Below are positions 1 to 6,857 of a stretch of DNA of 13,502 nucleotides, piece after piece. A program made the position numbers and the translations under genes. The stretch comes from Chloromonas sp. AAM2 (taxonomy: Eukaryota; Chlorophyta; Chlorophyceae; Chlamydomonadales; Chlamydomonadaceae): contig QAXH01005958.1 in NCBI GenBank assembly GCA_004335635.1, positions 27,061-40,562 of the forward strand, in the 5' to 3' direction. How positions within the stretch are numbered: the first letter of the stretch is position 1; every line of letters starts with the position of its first letter. The notes beneath the pieces were generated by a model. It had not been told where the DNA came from and made no database searches. It saw only the letters and a list, made by a program, of their open reading frames with translations.

Positions 1-16
1 GATCTGTTACATTTTA

Positions 17-32
17 TCACATGTTAATGTGA
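17..32 (-). terminator. Weak hairpin just after the response regulator gene
   Basis: A 6-bp perfect inverted repeat (TCACAT at 17-22, ATGTGA at 27-32, 4-nt loop) starts 3 nt after the response regulator stop codon. On the minus strand it is followed by TAAAATG rather than a clean U-tract, so it is at best a weak terminator or an mRNA 3'-end stabilising hairpin. It could be chance. Confidence 0.25.
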
Positions 33-35
33 GCA

Positions 36-668
36 TCATATTTCTCCCCGAAGTGATTTTGCAATCACTTCTGCTTTGGAGTTAACATGTAGTTTTTTGT
101 AGATGTTCCGGATGTGTGCTCGTACGGTATCTATAGAAATGTCGAACCGATCGGCAATCATTTTGTAACTTAGTCCATCTACCAAACCGTTAACGATGTC
201 TTGTTCACGATTTGTGAGCATACTTTCTTCATTCTTTTTTGGGGCCTCTTCATTGAAATGTGAAATTACTTTACGGGCAATCTGTGGAGACATCGGGGCA
301 CCCCCTTTCATTAAATTCTCAATAGATTCTTTAATTTCAGGTAAGCTTGTATGTTTTAATAAATAACCGGATGCACCTGCTTTTAAAGAATCAAATATCT
401 TATGGGAATCATGGTACACCGTAAGCATAATAATTTCAATTTCAGGGAACTTTGTTTTTATAATCTCCATCCCTTTAATACCCGACATTCCGGGTAGCTG
501 AATATCCATCAACATGACATCAGGTTGCTCATGTTTTTCAAGATGATCAAGCATTTCCTCTACGGAGTCTACCGCTACTGGACAACTCATGCCATCTTGC
601 ATATCTAAATATCTCTGTATGAGATCTCTAATTTTTTTATTGTCTTCTACAATGCCGATTACAGCCAT
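36..668 (-). CDS. NarL/FixJ-family response regulator (receiver + LuxR-type HTH)
   Basis: A 210-residue DNA-binding response regulator, full length for the NarL/FixJ family. Residues 1-120 are a receiver domain. Visible landmarks are the acidic pair E8-D9, the probable phosphoacceptor D55 in the motif LMDIQLPG, the switch threonine T83 and the conserved lysine K105. Residues ~150-210 are a GerE/LuxR-type helix-turn-helix with the signature LTNREQDIV, then DTVRAHIRNIYKKL as the recognition region. Phosphorylation by the partner kinase should promote dimerisation and promoter binding in the cytoplasm. The gene lies 10 nt after the stop codon of the HisKA_3-type sensor kinase on the same strand, so the two are almost certainly co-transcribed and a cognate pair. 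The target genes cannot be read from the sequence. Family assignment is firm; specific role unknown. Confidence 0.95.
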   Translation of the reverse strand: MAVIGIVEDNKKIRDLIQRYLDMQDGMSCPVAVDSVEEMLDHLEKHEQPDVMLMDIQLPGMSGIKGMEIIKTKFPEIEIIMLTVYHDSHKIFDSLKAGASGYLLKHTSLPEIKESIENLMKGGAPMSPQIARKVISHFNEEAPKKNEESMLTNREQDIVNGLVDGLSYKMIADRFDISIDTVRAHIRNIYKKLHVNSKAEVIAKSLRGEI

Positions 669-678
669 AATTCTTTCT

Positions 679-3555
679 TTAGTTCGTTTTTAACTTACCC
701 TCAACTTTAATAGAAAATCCATTCTCAGAATTAATAGTAATATTTGCACCAATTCTTTTCGCTCGCATATCCATGTTACGCAATCCGTGGCCCGTTTTTT
801 TGGTACCCTTTCCGGTGGTTCCGTTATCAGCTATTATAAATTCAAATCTGCCATCATCATTTTCCATTTTAATTTTAACACGGTCCCCATTGGAGTACTT
901 TGCAATGTTATTTACAGCTTCTTTAAAGATCAGGTAAACATTCTCCTTAACAGATACGGGCAACCTGTTATCCATATTGAGATTTTCAAAATCATATTCA
1001 ACGTACATATTTTTTTGTTCAAGAGTATGAAGTACATAATCCTGCATTCTGTCTGTGAGATCTCCAAGTGTATCATTCCGTGCATCTATGGACCATACAA
1101 TATCATCTAAACTGGATACAATTTTGCGTGATTGCTTACCAATTTGTTGGAGCGTCTTTTGTAGTTCCGGATTTGTATCTGTGGCTTGTAAAAAATCGGA
1201 CTGGAGTGCTATTTCGGTTAAACTGGCGCCCACATCATCATGAAGATCGCTGGCTATTCGAACACGCATACGTTCAATATCTATCATTTTCCGAACGCGG
1301 TAATAGTTATAGAATAAATATATGATTCCTATCATGATTATAATCATCATTAGCCAAAACCACCATTGCATCCAAAAAGGGGCCGTAATACTAAATCGCA
1401 CTTCTTCAACGTCTTCGCTCCAGGCTCCATTTATATTACGGGCATGTACTTTAAAAATGTATTCTCCGGGGGGTAAGGATGGATATTTTACGGAGCGACT
1501 GGTTGTTTTTTGCCAGGTGGGATCAATATTGCTCAATTGGTATTCATATAATATCTGGTTTGGAGCAGTAAAATTTATTCCTGAATACTGAATCTCCACG
1601 TAGTTTTCTTCATGAGATAGCGTAAAGTGTTCTCCAGCCTCATATTCTCTACCTGAAGCGTTGATGCCCGTAATATGTACTTTTGGAGGGACCGGATTCC
1701 CACGATAAGCCTTTGGATTGAATTGGCTTAAACCTTCTACCGTTCCAAACCACAACATGCCTTTGGAATCCTCATATACCGCACCCAAATTAAGTTCATT
1801 TGCAATTAATCCCTGTTCAGTATTTAAAACCTGAAATGCCTGAGCCGTGTTGCCATTTGAACTGAAATAAGATTCTGCGTTAAACCGCACGACCCCATTT
1901 GTTGTACCAATCCAAAACAAGCCATCCTCATTTTGGTGTATGAAATAACACACATCATCAGGTAATCCATCATTTCTTGTAATACTTTGAAAACGAAGGC
2001 CATCAAACCAGGCAATACCCCCAAAAGTTGAAGCCCAAATTCTACCCTGCTTATCTTTTTCAAGATTCATAACCGCATTATTTGGCAAGCCCTCCTGTAT
2101 AGCAAAACTTTGAAATTCACCCTCTTTATAGCGAGTTACTCCCCCATAAGTGCCAATCCAAACAGAGCCTTCATTCCCTTCAACCGAACTTAAAACACGG
2201 TTACTGATCAGTCCATCCTCGGAGGTAATTTGAGTAAATTGACTTCCATTATAGCGTATTATTCCGTCATCGTATGTACTAATCCAATAAATACCGTCTT
2301 TGGTTTCCATAATATGACGCACTCTCGGATATGGGAATTCATTGTGGGTGTAAACTTTGACTTTATTCTTATCCAATATCGCTAAGCCATTCCCCATACC
2401 AATCCAAATGCGACTTTTAGAATCCTTGAATAACGTATAAATTTGATTATCGGTTAGATGATTATTTATATCATGATTAAAAAATTCGCCATCTTTTAAG
2501 GCTGTTATTCCCCCACCAAATGTTGAGACCCAAATAACACCATTTGCATCCTCTGTAAATGAGGTAACCAAGTTATTTGGCAAACCCTGTTCTGTACTAT
2601 AGTTTTCAAAATAATCCCCTAAAAAAAGATTTACGCCCCCGCCGTATGTTCCCAGCCAAATATTATTTTCGTTATCTAATAATGAGGATTGAATTATTTC
2701 AGTAGATAACCCTGACCTGACTGTATAATTTTTTATTTTTTCGCCATCATAAAAGCTTGCCCCAGCTTCAGTCCCTATCCAAATATTTCCAGTTGGTGTG
2801 ATTGTGATTGTCTGAATTTGATTATTTATCAACCCATCATCAGTTGATAGCTCCTCAAAGTTATTGTCAGCGTACCGGAATACACCATTTCTCGTTCCAA
2901 TCCAGATCTCTCCATCAGGAGCAACCTCAATATCTCTTACTCGTTGATTGCCAAGCCCATTATCCTCAGTATAATTAATAAAATTCCCCTCTCGAAGTAC
3001 GGTAATTCCAGATCTTGTCCCAATCCAGATGTCACCATTTTGGCTTTCCTGAATTGACCGTACTCTGTTTCCAGTAAGTCCATTATTGGTTGTATATTGA
3101 GTAAGTAGCTGTTCTTCACTGAATTGCCAAACGCCGTCTCCATCTGTTCCAAACCACAAATTCCCTGCATTATCTTCTAAAATAGAAGTAACCGTTGAGT
3201 TTATAAGTGGTTCTAATGAAGCCATCCTATAAATGCTATCGGCGTGCATGTAGTTAACTCCGCTTTCAGTTCCGATCCATATTTTATCTTCCTTTCCTTT
3301 ATGAAGAGATCGAATCCGGCTACTATTCAGTCCATCTGTTTCAAAAAATGTTTGAAAACGGATTCCATCAAACTTATTTAGCCCATACCCTGTACCTAAC
3401 CATATATATCCTTTGTCATCTTGAACCATATCATGCACTACAGATTCACTTAATCCCTGCTCAATAGAGAATATTCGGAATGGATACCGCTGTGCTTCCG
3501 CAGTTTGAAAACCGCAAAAAATGGTAATAGCCAGTAAAATAAGCAGGTTTCTCAT
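679..3555 (-). CDS. Two-component sensor histidine kinase with double beta-propeller periplasmic sensor
   Basis: A 958-residue membrane histidine kinase. An N-terminal signal peptide ends near AEAQ at residues 19-22. It is followed by 14 propeller repeats (Reg_prop type) from ~40 to ~615, each carrying a variant of G-x-I/L-W-I/L-G-T; by count this fits two seven-bladed propellers. A Y_Y_Y immunoglobulin-like domain follows at ~645-728, then one transmembrane helix at ~732-750. The cytoplasmic part has a HisKA_3 dimerisation domain with the phosphorylated histidine H772 in DLHDDVGAS. The GHKL ATPase domain has an N-box at ~879-888, DNG at ~911 and GHGLRNM at 922-928. In characterised relatives the propellers and Y_Y_Y domain sense periplasmic ligands such as oligosaccharides, but the ligand here is unknown. 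Unlike the hybrid sensors of Bacteroides, the receiver and DNA-binding modules are on a separate protein encoded immediately downstream. Start chosen at the ATG directly before the signal peptide. Confidence 0.95.
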   Translation of the reverse strand: MRNLLILLAITIFCGFQTAEAQRYPFRIFSIEQGLSESVVHDMVQDDKGYIWLGTGYGLNKFDGIRFQTFFETDGLNSSRIRSLHKGKEDKIWIGTESGVNYMHADSIYRMASLEPLINSTVTSILEDNAGNLWFGTDGDGVWQFSEEQLLTQYTTNNGLTGNRVRSIQESQNGDIWIGTRSGITVLREGNFINYTEDNGLGNQRVRDIEVAPDGEIWIGTRNGVFRYADNNFEELSTDDGLINNQIQTITITPTGNIWIGTEAGASFYDGEKIKNYTVRSGLSTEIIQSSLLDNENNIWLGTYGGGVNLFLGDYFENYSTEQGLPNNLVTSFTEDANGVIWVSTFGGGITALKDGEFFNHDINNHLTDNQIYTLFKDSKSRIWIGMGNGLAILDKNKVKVYTHNEFPYPRVRHIMETKDGIYWISTYDDGIIRYNGSQFTQITSEDGLISNRVLSSVEGNEGSVWIGTYGGVTRYKEGEFQSFAIQEGLPNNAVMNLEKDKQGRIWASTFGGIAWFDGLRFQSITRNDGLPDDVCYFIHQNEDGLFWIGTTNGVVRFNAESYFSSNGNTAQAFQVLNTEQGLIANELNLGAVYEDSKGMLWFGTVEGLSQFNPKAYRGNPVPPKVHITGINASGREYEAGEHFTLSHEENYVEIQYSGINFTAPNQILYEYQLSNIDPTWQKTTSRSVKYPSLPPGEYIFKVHARNINGAWSEDVEEVRFSITAPFWMQWWFWLMMIIIMIGIIYLFYNYYRVRKMIDIERMRVRIASDLHDDVGASLTEIALQSDFLQATDTNPELQKTLQQIGKQSRKIVSSLDDIVWSIDARNDTLGDLTDRMQDYVLHTLEQKNMYVEYDFENLNMDNRLPVSVKENVYLIFKEAVNNIAKYSNGDRVKIKMENDDGRFEFIIADNGTTGKGTKKTGHGLRNMDMRAKRIGANITINSENGFSIKVEGKLKTN

Positions 3556-3595
3556 GATCCTAAATGTAACGCAAAGGGAGCAGGTTTAGTAGGTG

Positions 3596-3627
3596 TAAAT
3601 ATATAGGTAAAAAAAAGCCCCGTTCAA
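3596..3627 (-). promoter_or_regulatory. Possible promoter of the sensor kinase operon
   Basis: Read on the minus strand, TTG (3625-3627) is followed after 21 nt by TATATTTA (3596-3603), a 7 of 8 match to the Bacteroidota -7 element TAnnTTTG. It would give a leader of roughly 35 nt before the kinase ATG at 3555. The -33 part falls inside the rpsA terminator hairpin, so promoter and terminator would overlap. The match is only suggestive in such AT-rich DNA. Confidence 0.3.
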
Positions 3628-3645
3628 TGTTTTGAACGGGGCTTT
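3609..3645 (-). terminator. Intrinsic terminator of the cmk-rpsA operon
   Basis: A perfect 14-bp stem (3614-3627 paired with 3632-3645, 4-nt loop, core GCCCCGTTCAA) lies 25 nt beyond the rpsA stop. On the minus strand it runs straight into a tract of eight T residues (3609-3616, three of them usable in the stem). This is a classic rho-independent terminator for leftward transcription. The opposite side has no comparable T-run, so it is probably unidirectional. Confidence 0.9.
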
Positions 3646-3670
3646 ACACTTTTATCAAGCTTCTAAAAAG

Positions 3671-5740
3671 TTATTCTTCCTCGTCAGAAGAGTCTTCTTC
3701 TTTTTCAGCTTTAGATGCTTTGGATTCTTCTTCAGCTTTTTTCTTAGCTTTAGCAGCATCTGCTTTTTTCTGTGCTTCTACTTTCTCTTTCTCTTCCATA
3801 TCAGCTTTGAGAGCAGCTAATCCGGACATTTCACCAAGTGTAGGAGCACCGGTTTCCATATCTGATTTTTCGACTTTCTCCTTCGCTTTCTTGGCTTTGT
3901 TTTTATCGGAATCGAGCTGACTCAATTCGATATTTTTACTTTGCTCATCAAAATTCAGTACAAAAGCATCTTCAACTTTATCTCCTTCCTTGTATTCTGC
4001 TTCTACTGATTTTGAGTAGTTCAAGAATGCTTCAGCACCCAAAGGCAACTTAACGAATACTCCTTTGTCCGTAGTTTTGACAACTTCTCCTTCCACTGAA
4101 TTTCCGGGAGCGTACTCTTCAGCGTATTTTTTCCAGGGGTTATCTTCTACTTGTTTATGTCCAAGAGTTATTCGGCGATTGTCGAAATCTATACCAAGAA
4201 TTACTACTTCGATTTTCTGATCTTTATCAACAACTTCATTTGGATGATCAACCTTTTCCGTCCAGCTTAGGTCAGAAACGTGGATCAAACCATCAATGCC
4301 AGGCTCGAGCTCAACGAATACACCAAAGTTGGTGAGGTTGCGAACTACACCGGTATGCTTGGAGCTCACTGGGAACCGCTCCTCAATATCTGCCCAAGGA
4401 TCGTCCTCAAGCTGCTTCACACCAAGTGATATTTTCTTCTCTTCTTCATTGATGTTAAGCACGATACATTCAACGATATCATCTTTCTCAACTAATTGAG
4501 ATGGATGTTTTATATGCTGTGTCCATGACATCTCTGAAATGTGAATCAATCCTTCAACACCTTTTTCAAGCTCGATGAATGCACCATAATCGGCAATCGA
4601 AACTACACGACCCTGTACTTTCATTCCTTCCGGATACTTCTCATTTATAGATTCCCAAGGGTGCGGTTGTAGCTGCTTCAGTCCAAGTGAAACTCGTTTG
4701 CTCTTCTCATCGAAGTCAATAACAGCAACGTTCATGCGCTGATCCAGAGATACGATTTCGTTTGGATCATCCACACGGCCCCAAGACAAGTCAGTAATGT
4801 GTAGAAGTCCGTCTACGCCACCAAGATCGATAAATACACCGAAGTCGGTGATGTTTTTAACGGCTCCTTCAAGAACTTGACCAGCTTCGATCGTTTCAAG
4901 GATTTCTTCACGCTGCTCTTCAAGATCAGATTCGATAAGTGCACGGTGAGAAACAACTACGTTTTCAGCAGCCATGTTGAGTTTAACAACCTGGAATTCC
5001 ATGGTTTTTCCAACATAAGCGTCGAAATCACGAACAGGTCTGACATCAATTTGAGACCCGGGTAGGAAAGCATCTATACCCATAACATCTACAACCATAC
5101 CACCTTTGATACGTCGCTTGATGTAACCTTCAATGATTTCGCCATCGTCGTGAGAGGCTTCAATTTTCTCCCAGGCGTGCAGTATGTCTGCTTTGCGGCG
5201 GGAAAGAATCAGCTGTCCTTCTTTGTCTTCAACACGATCAAGGAATACATCGATTTCATCACCGGGCTCCATTTCTTCCAGTGCTTCATTCGAAAATTCA
5301 TTGACCTGAATAATACCTTCAGATTTAAATCCAATATCGACCACAACGTATTTCTCATCAACAGAAACTACACGGCCGGTAACAATTTCCTTCTCTTCAA
5401 TTTCATTTAGGGTATCTTCATACATCCCCACCATCTCTTCATACTCTTCATCTGAGTACTCATCTGAAGGACGGTATAGATCTTCAATATTATATACTTC
5501 CCCTTCTACATCACCAGAAAATACGTGAGTAAGAGTTTCTTCCCTCTCTTGCTGCTCCTGTTCTGCAGCTGCGTCAGCTTCAGTTTCTGTAGCATCTGCT
5601 TCTTCGCTTTCTTCTTCAGTAGTTTCTTCAGCAGCAGTTTCTTCCTCAACTACTCCCTCTTTTTCTTCTTCTGTGGGTGTTGTTTCCTCAACCACATCTT
5701 CGGTTGATTCTTGTTCTTCCTGTTTTACTTCTTCAGTCAT
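3671..5740 (-). CDS. rpsA: 30S ribosomal protein S1, with acidic N-terminal extension
   Basis: A 689-residue ribosomal protein S1, which binds mRNA on the small subunit and helps load mRNAs, especially those lacking a strong Shine-Dalgarno. Six S1 (OB-fold) domains are visible at about 117-183, 200-267, 286-356, 372-443, 458-530 and 545-608. The central ones carry the standard signatures, for example NITDFGVFIDLGGVDGLLHI and the following DLSW. Domains 1 and 2 are divergent, as usual for the ribosome-binding end. Two parts lie outside this core. The N-terminal ~70 residues are extremely acidic (32 Asp/Glu against 3 Lys/Arg), and residues ~610-689 form a mixed-charge Lys/Glu/Ala tail ending in acidic residues. 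The protein is therefore longer than the ~557-residue E. coli S1. The gene follows cmk by 60 bp on the same strand, a conserved pair. The ATG start is supported by a stretch without conserved domains before S1 domain 1 and by the lack of an upstream extension into cmk. Confidence 0.97.
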   Translation of the reverse strand: MTEEVKQEEQESTEDVVEETTPTEEEKEGVVEEETAAEETTEEESEEADATETEADAAAEQEQQEREETLTHVFSGDVEGEVYNIEDLYRPSDEYSDEEYEEMVGMYEDTLNEIEEKEIVTGRVVSVDEKYVVVDIGFKSEGIIQVNEFSNEALEEMEPGDEIDVFLDRVEDKEGQLILSRRKADILHAWEKIEASHDDGEIIEGYIKRRIKGGMVVDVMGIDAFLPGSQIDVRPVRDFDAYVGKTMEFQVVKLNMAAENVVVSHRALIESDLEEQREEILETIEAGQVLEGAVKNITDFGVFIDLGGVDGLLHITDLSWGRVDDPNEIVSLDQRMNVAVIDFDEKSKRVSLGLKQLQPHPWESINEKYPEGMKVQGRVVSIADYGAFIELEKGVEGLIHISEMSWTQHIKHPSQLVEKDDIVECIVLNINEEEKKISLGVKQLEDDPWADIEERFPVSSKHTGVVRNLTNFGVFVELEPGIDGLIHVSDLSWTEKVDHPNEVVDKDQKIEVVILGIDFDNRRITLGHKQVEDNPWKKYAEEYAPGNSVEGEVVKTTDKGVFVKLPLGAEAFLNYSKSVEAEYKEGDKVEDAFVLNFDEQSKNIELSQLDSDKNKAKKAKEKVEKSDMETGAPTLGEMSGLAALKADMEEKEKVEAQKKADAAKAKKKAEEESKASKAEKEEDSSDEEE

Positions 5741-5762
5741 TATGTTTTGGTTATTGGTTTAC

Positions 5763-5787
5763 CTCACAATTGACTTTCAACTGTGGG
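5763..5787 (-). promoter_or_regulatory. Possible hairpin in the rpsA leader
   Basis: Between cmk and rpsA, 23-47 nt before the rpsA start, the minus strand can fold CACAGTTGA / TCAATTGTG around a 3-nt loop. The stem is TGTG/CACA plus TTGA/TCAA (on the plus strand 5765-5768, 5770-5773, 5777-5780, 5782-5785) with one internal mismatch. In gammaproteobacteria S1 represses its own translation through a structured leader. Whether this hairpin does the same is inference only. Confidence 0.3.
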
Positions 5788-5800
5788 ATAAGTTTAAGAT

Positions 5801-6466
5801 TTAAGTTTTCTGTTGTGAAATTAGTTGTTTGATCTTTTGGCTGATAAAAGCTACTTGTTCGTTAAAACTCATATTGGATGTATCCACTAAAATTGCGTCA
5901 TCGGCTTTTTTTAGTGGATCGGCTGCCCTACTTGAATCCGCTTCATCTCTTTGTGAAATATTTGCCTTCACTTCGTCCAGCGTTACTTCTTTTCCTTGAG
6001 CTTTCACTTCTTCATATCGGCGTTTTGCCCTTGTTTCCAGGTCTGCAACCATATAAAATTTAAGTGCAGCATCTGGAAAGACAGCAGTTCCAAGGTCACG
6101 GCCATCTGCGATATATATGTCAGTCTTAACAACCTCACGCATTAAATTATTGATGAAGGTGCGAACATCCGGATTAGAAGCTACCTCACTTACATGTTCA
6201 GAAACTTCCATAGAACGGATTTCATCACTTACGTCCGTATTATTTAATACAGCGTAAAATTTTTCATCTTTGAAATAAAACGTAATTTTGCTTTCTTCCA
6301 ACCGGTCAAAGAACTCGTTATGATCTTTATTTGAGTTCAAGTATATAAGAGTAGCGACACGATATAATGCTCCGGAGTCAAGAAATTGAATCTGAAGATT
6401 AGCCGCTACGGCTTTGGCTGTTGAACTTTTACCGGACCCAGCAGGCCCATCAATTACTACTATCAT
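5801..6466 (-). CDS. cmk: Cytidylate kinase
   Basis: A 221-residue (d)CMP kinase that transfers phosphate from ATP to CMP or dCMP, giving CDP and dCDP for RNA, DNA and CDP-lipid synthesis in the cytoplasm. Visible motifs are the P-loop GPAGSGKS (residues 7-14), the substrate-side motif LDSGALYR (29-36), the CMP-specific element ADGRDLGT (120-127), the basic lid region around RAKRRYEEV (146-154) and SQRDEADSSR (171-180). Length and motif order match the bacterial type I family, so it looks intact. It is the first gene of a leftward pair with rpsA, 60 bp apart, an arrangement conserved in many bacteria. It diverges from rpsT across a 129-bp promoter region. The start ATG directly precedes the nucleotide-binding strand IVVIDGPAG, so no other start is plausible. 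Confidence 0.97.
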   Translation of the reverse strand: MIVVIDGPAGSGKSSTAKAVAANLQIQFLDSGALYRVATLIYLNSNKDHNEFFDRLEESKITFYFKDEKFYAVLNNTDVSDEIRSMEVSEHVSEVASNPDVRTFINNLMREVVKTDIYIADGRDLGTAVFPDAALKFYMVADLETRAKRRYEEVKAQGKEVTLDEVKANISQRDEADSSRAADPLKKADDAILVDTSNMSFNEQVAFISQKIKQLISQQKT

Positions 6467-6482
6467 AACAGAACAGCTAAAA

Positions 6483-6511
6483 TAAAGTTATCTGCTTTAT
6501 TATTCAATCAA
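6483..6511 (-). promoter_or_regulatory. Possible promoter of cmk-rpsA
   Basis: On the minus strand TTG (6509-6511) is followed after 18 nt by TAACTTTA (6483-6490), a 7 of 8 match to the Bacteroidota -7 element TAnnTTTG. It lies 16 nt or more before the cmk start at 6466, so the transcript leader would be very short. The spacer is slightly shorter than the usual 19-21 nt. Weak prediction. Confidence 0.3.
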
Positions 6512-6514
6512 TTC

Positions 6515-6545
6515 TTGTTTAATATTTTCATAACTCTTAATTTTG
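6515..6545 (+). promoter_or_regulatory. Predicted promoter of rpsT-gpmI (Bacteroidota type)
   Basis: TTG at 6515-6517, a 20-nt spacer, then TAATTTTG at 6538-6545, a perfect match to TAnnTTTG. Spacing and both elements fit the primary-sigma consensus described for Bacteroidota. Transcription would begin near 6550 and leave a leader of ~45 nt before the rpsT ATG at 6596. Confidence 0.5.
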
Positions 6546-6595
6546 GTTTCTCGATAAAAATCGGGTATTAACAATTCATAAAGCACCGTTTACCA

Positions 6596-6847
6596 ATGCC
6601 AATTACCAAACAAGCAAAAAAAAGAGTTCGTCAGGCCGAAAAAAACAGAAAACACAATCGTGCTCGACGCTCAAAAATGAGAGAACTGATCAAAGATGTT
6701 TATGAGATCACCGATAAAGCAGAAGCTGAAAAAGCATTAAAGGAAGCTGTTTCTTTTCTTGATCGAATGAGTGTAAAAGGAATTATTCATAGTAATAATG
6801 CCGCTCGAAAGAAATCACAGCTAACTAATTACGTAAATAACCTATAG
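6596..6847 (+). CDS. rpsT: 30S ribosomal protein S20
   Basis: An 83-residue, lysine/arginine-rich primary binding protein of 16S rRNA that helps assemble the 30S subunit body. The N-terminal MPITKQAKKRVRQ followed by basic residues RKHNRARRSKMR, and the C-terminal HSNNAARKKSQL, are the standard S20 signature. Length is normal for the family (about 85). It opens the rightward unit, divergent from cmk, with gpmI only 10 nt behind it, so the two are probably co-transcribed. No clear Shine-Dalgarno precedes the ATG (upstream bases are AT/C-rich), as is common in Bacteroidota-like genomes. The start is fixed by the conserved N-terminus. Two poly-A runs (6616-6623, 6639-6645) simply encode lysines. 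Confidence 0.97.
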   Translation: MPITKQAKKRVRQAEKNRKHNRARRSKMRELIKDVYEITDKAEAEKALKEAVSFLDRMSVKGIIHSNNAARKKSQLTNYVNNL

Positions 6848-6857
6848 ATATAAACGG

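Noticed and set aside
787..1591. Several plus-strand frames of 62-107 codons opposite the kinase domain
   Set aside because: They overlap each other and conserved HisKA_3/ATPase coding on the other strand, and show no family features.
679..3555. Propeller repeats as a DNA repeat array
   Set aside because: The repeats are seen at protein level only. The nucleotide copies are diverged, so this is not a recent tandem duplication.
3632..3820. Phe/Ser-rich plus-strand frames opposite the rpsA ends (also at 5525-5707)
   Set aside because: The Phe/Ser runs are the reverse complement of Glu/Lys codon runs in the S1 tails, not real membrane proteins.
6616..6645. Poly-A runs (8 and 7 bases) in rpsT as possible slippage or phase-variation sites
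   Set aside because: They encode conserved lysines in an intact essential gene, so switching is not plausible.
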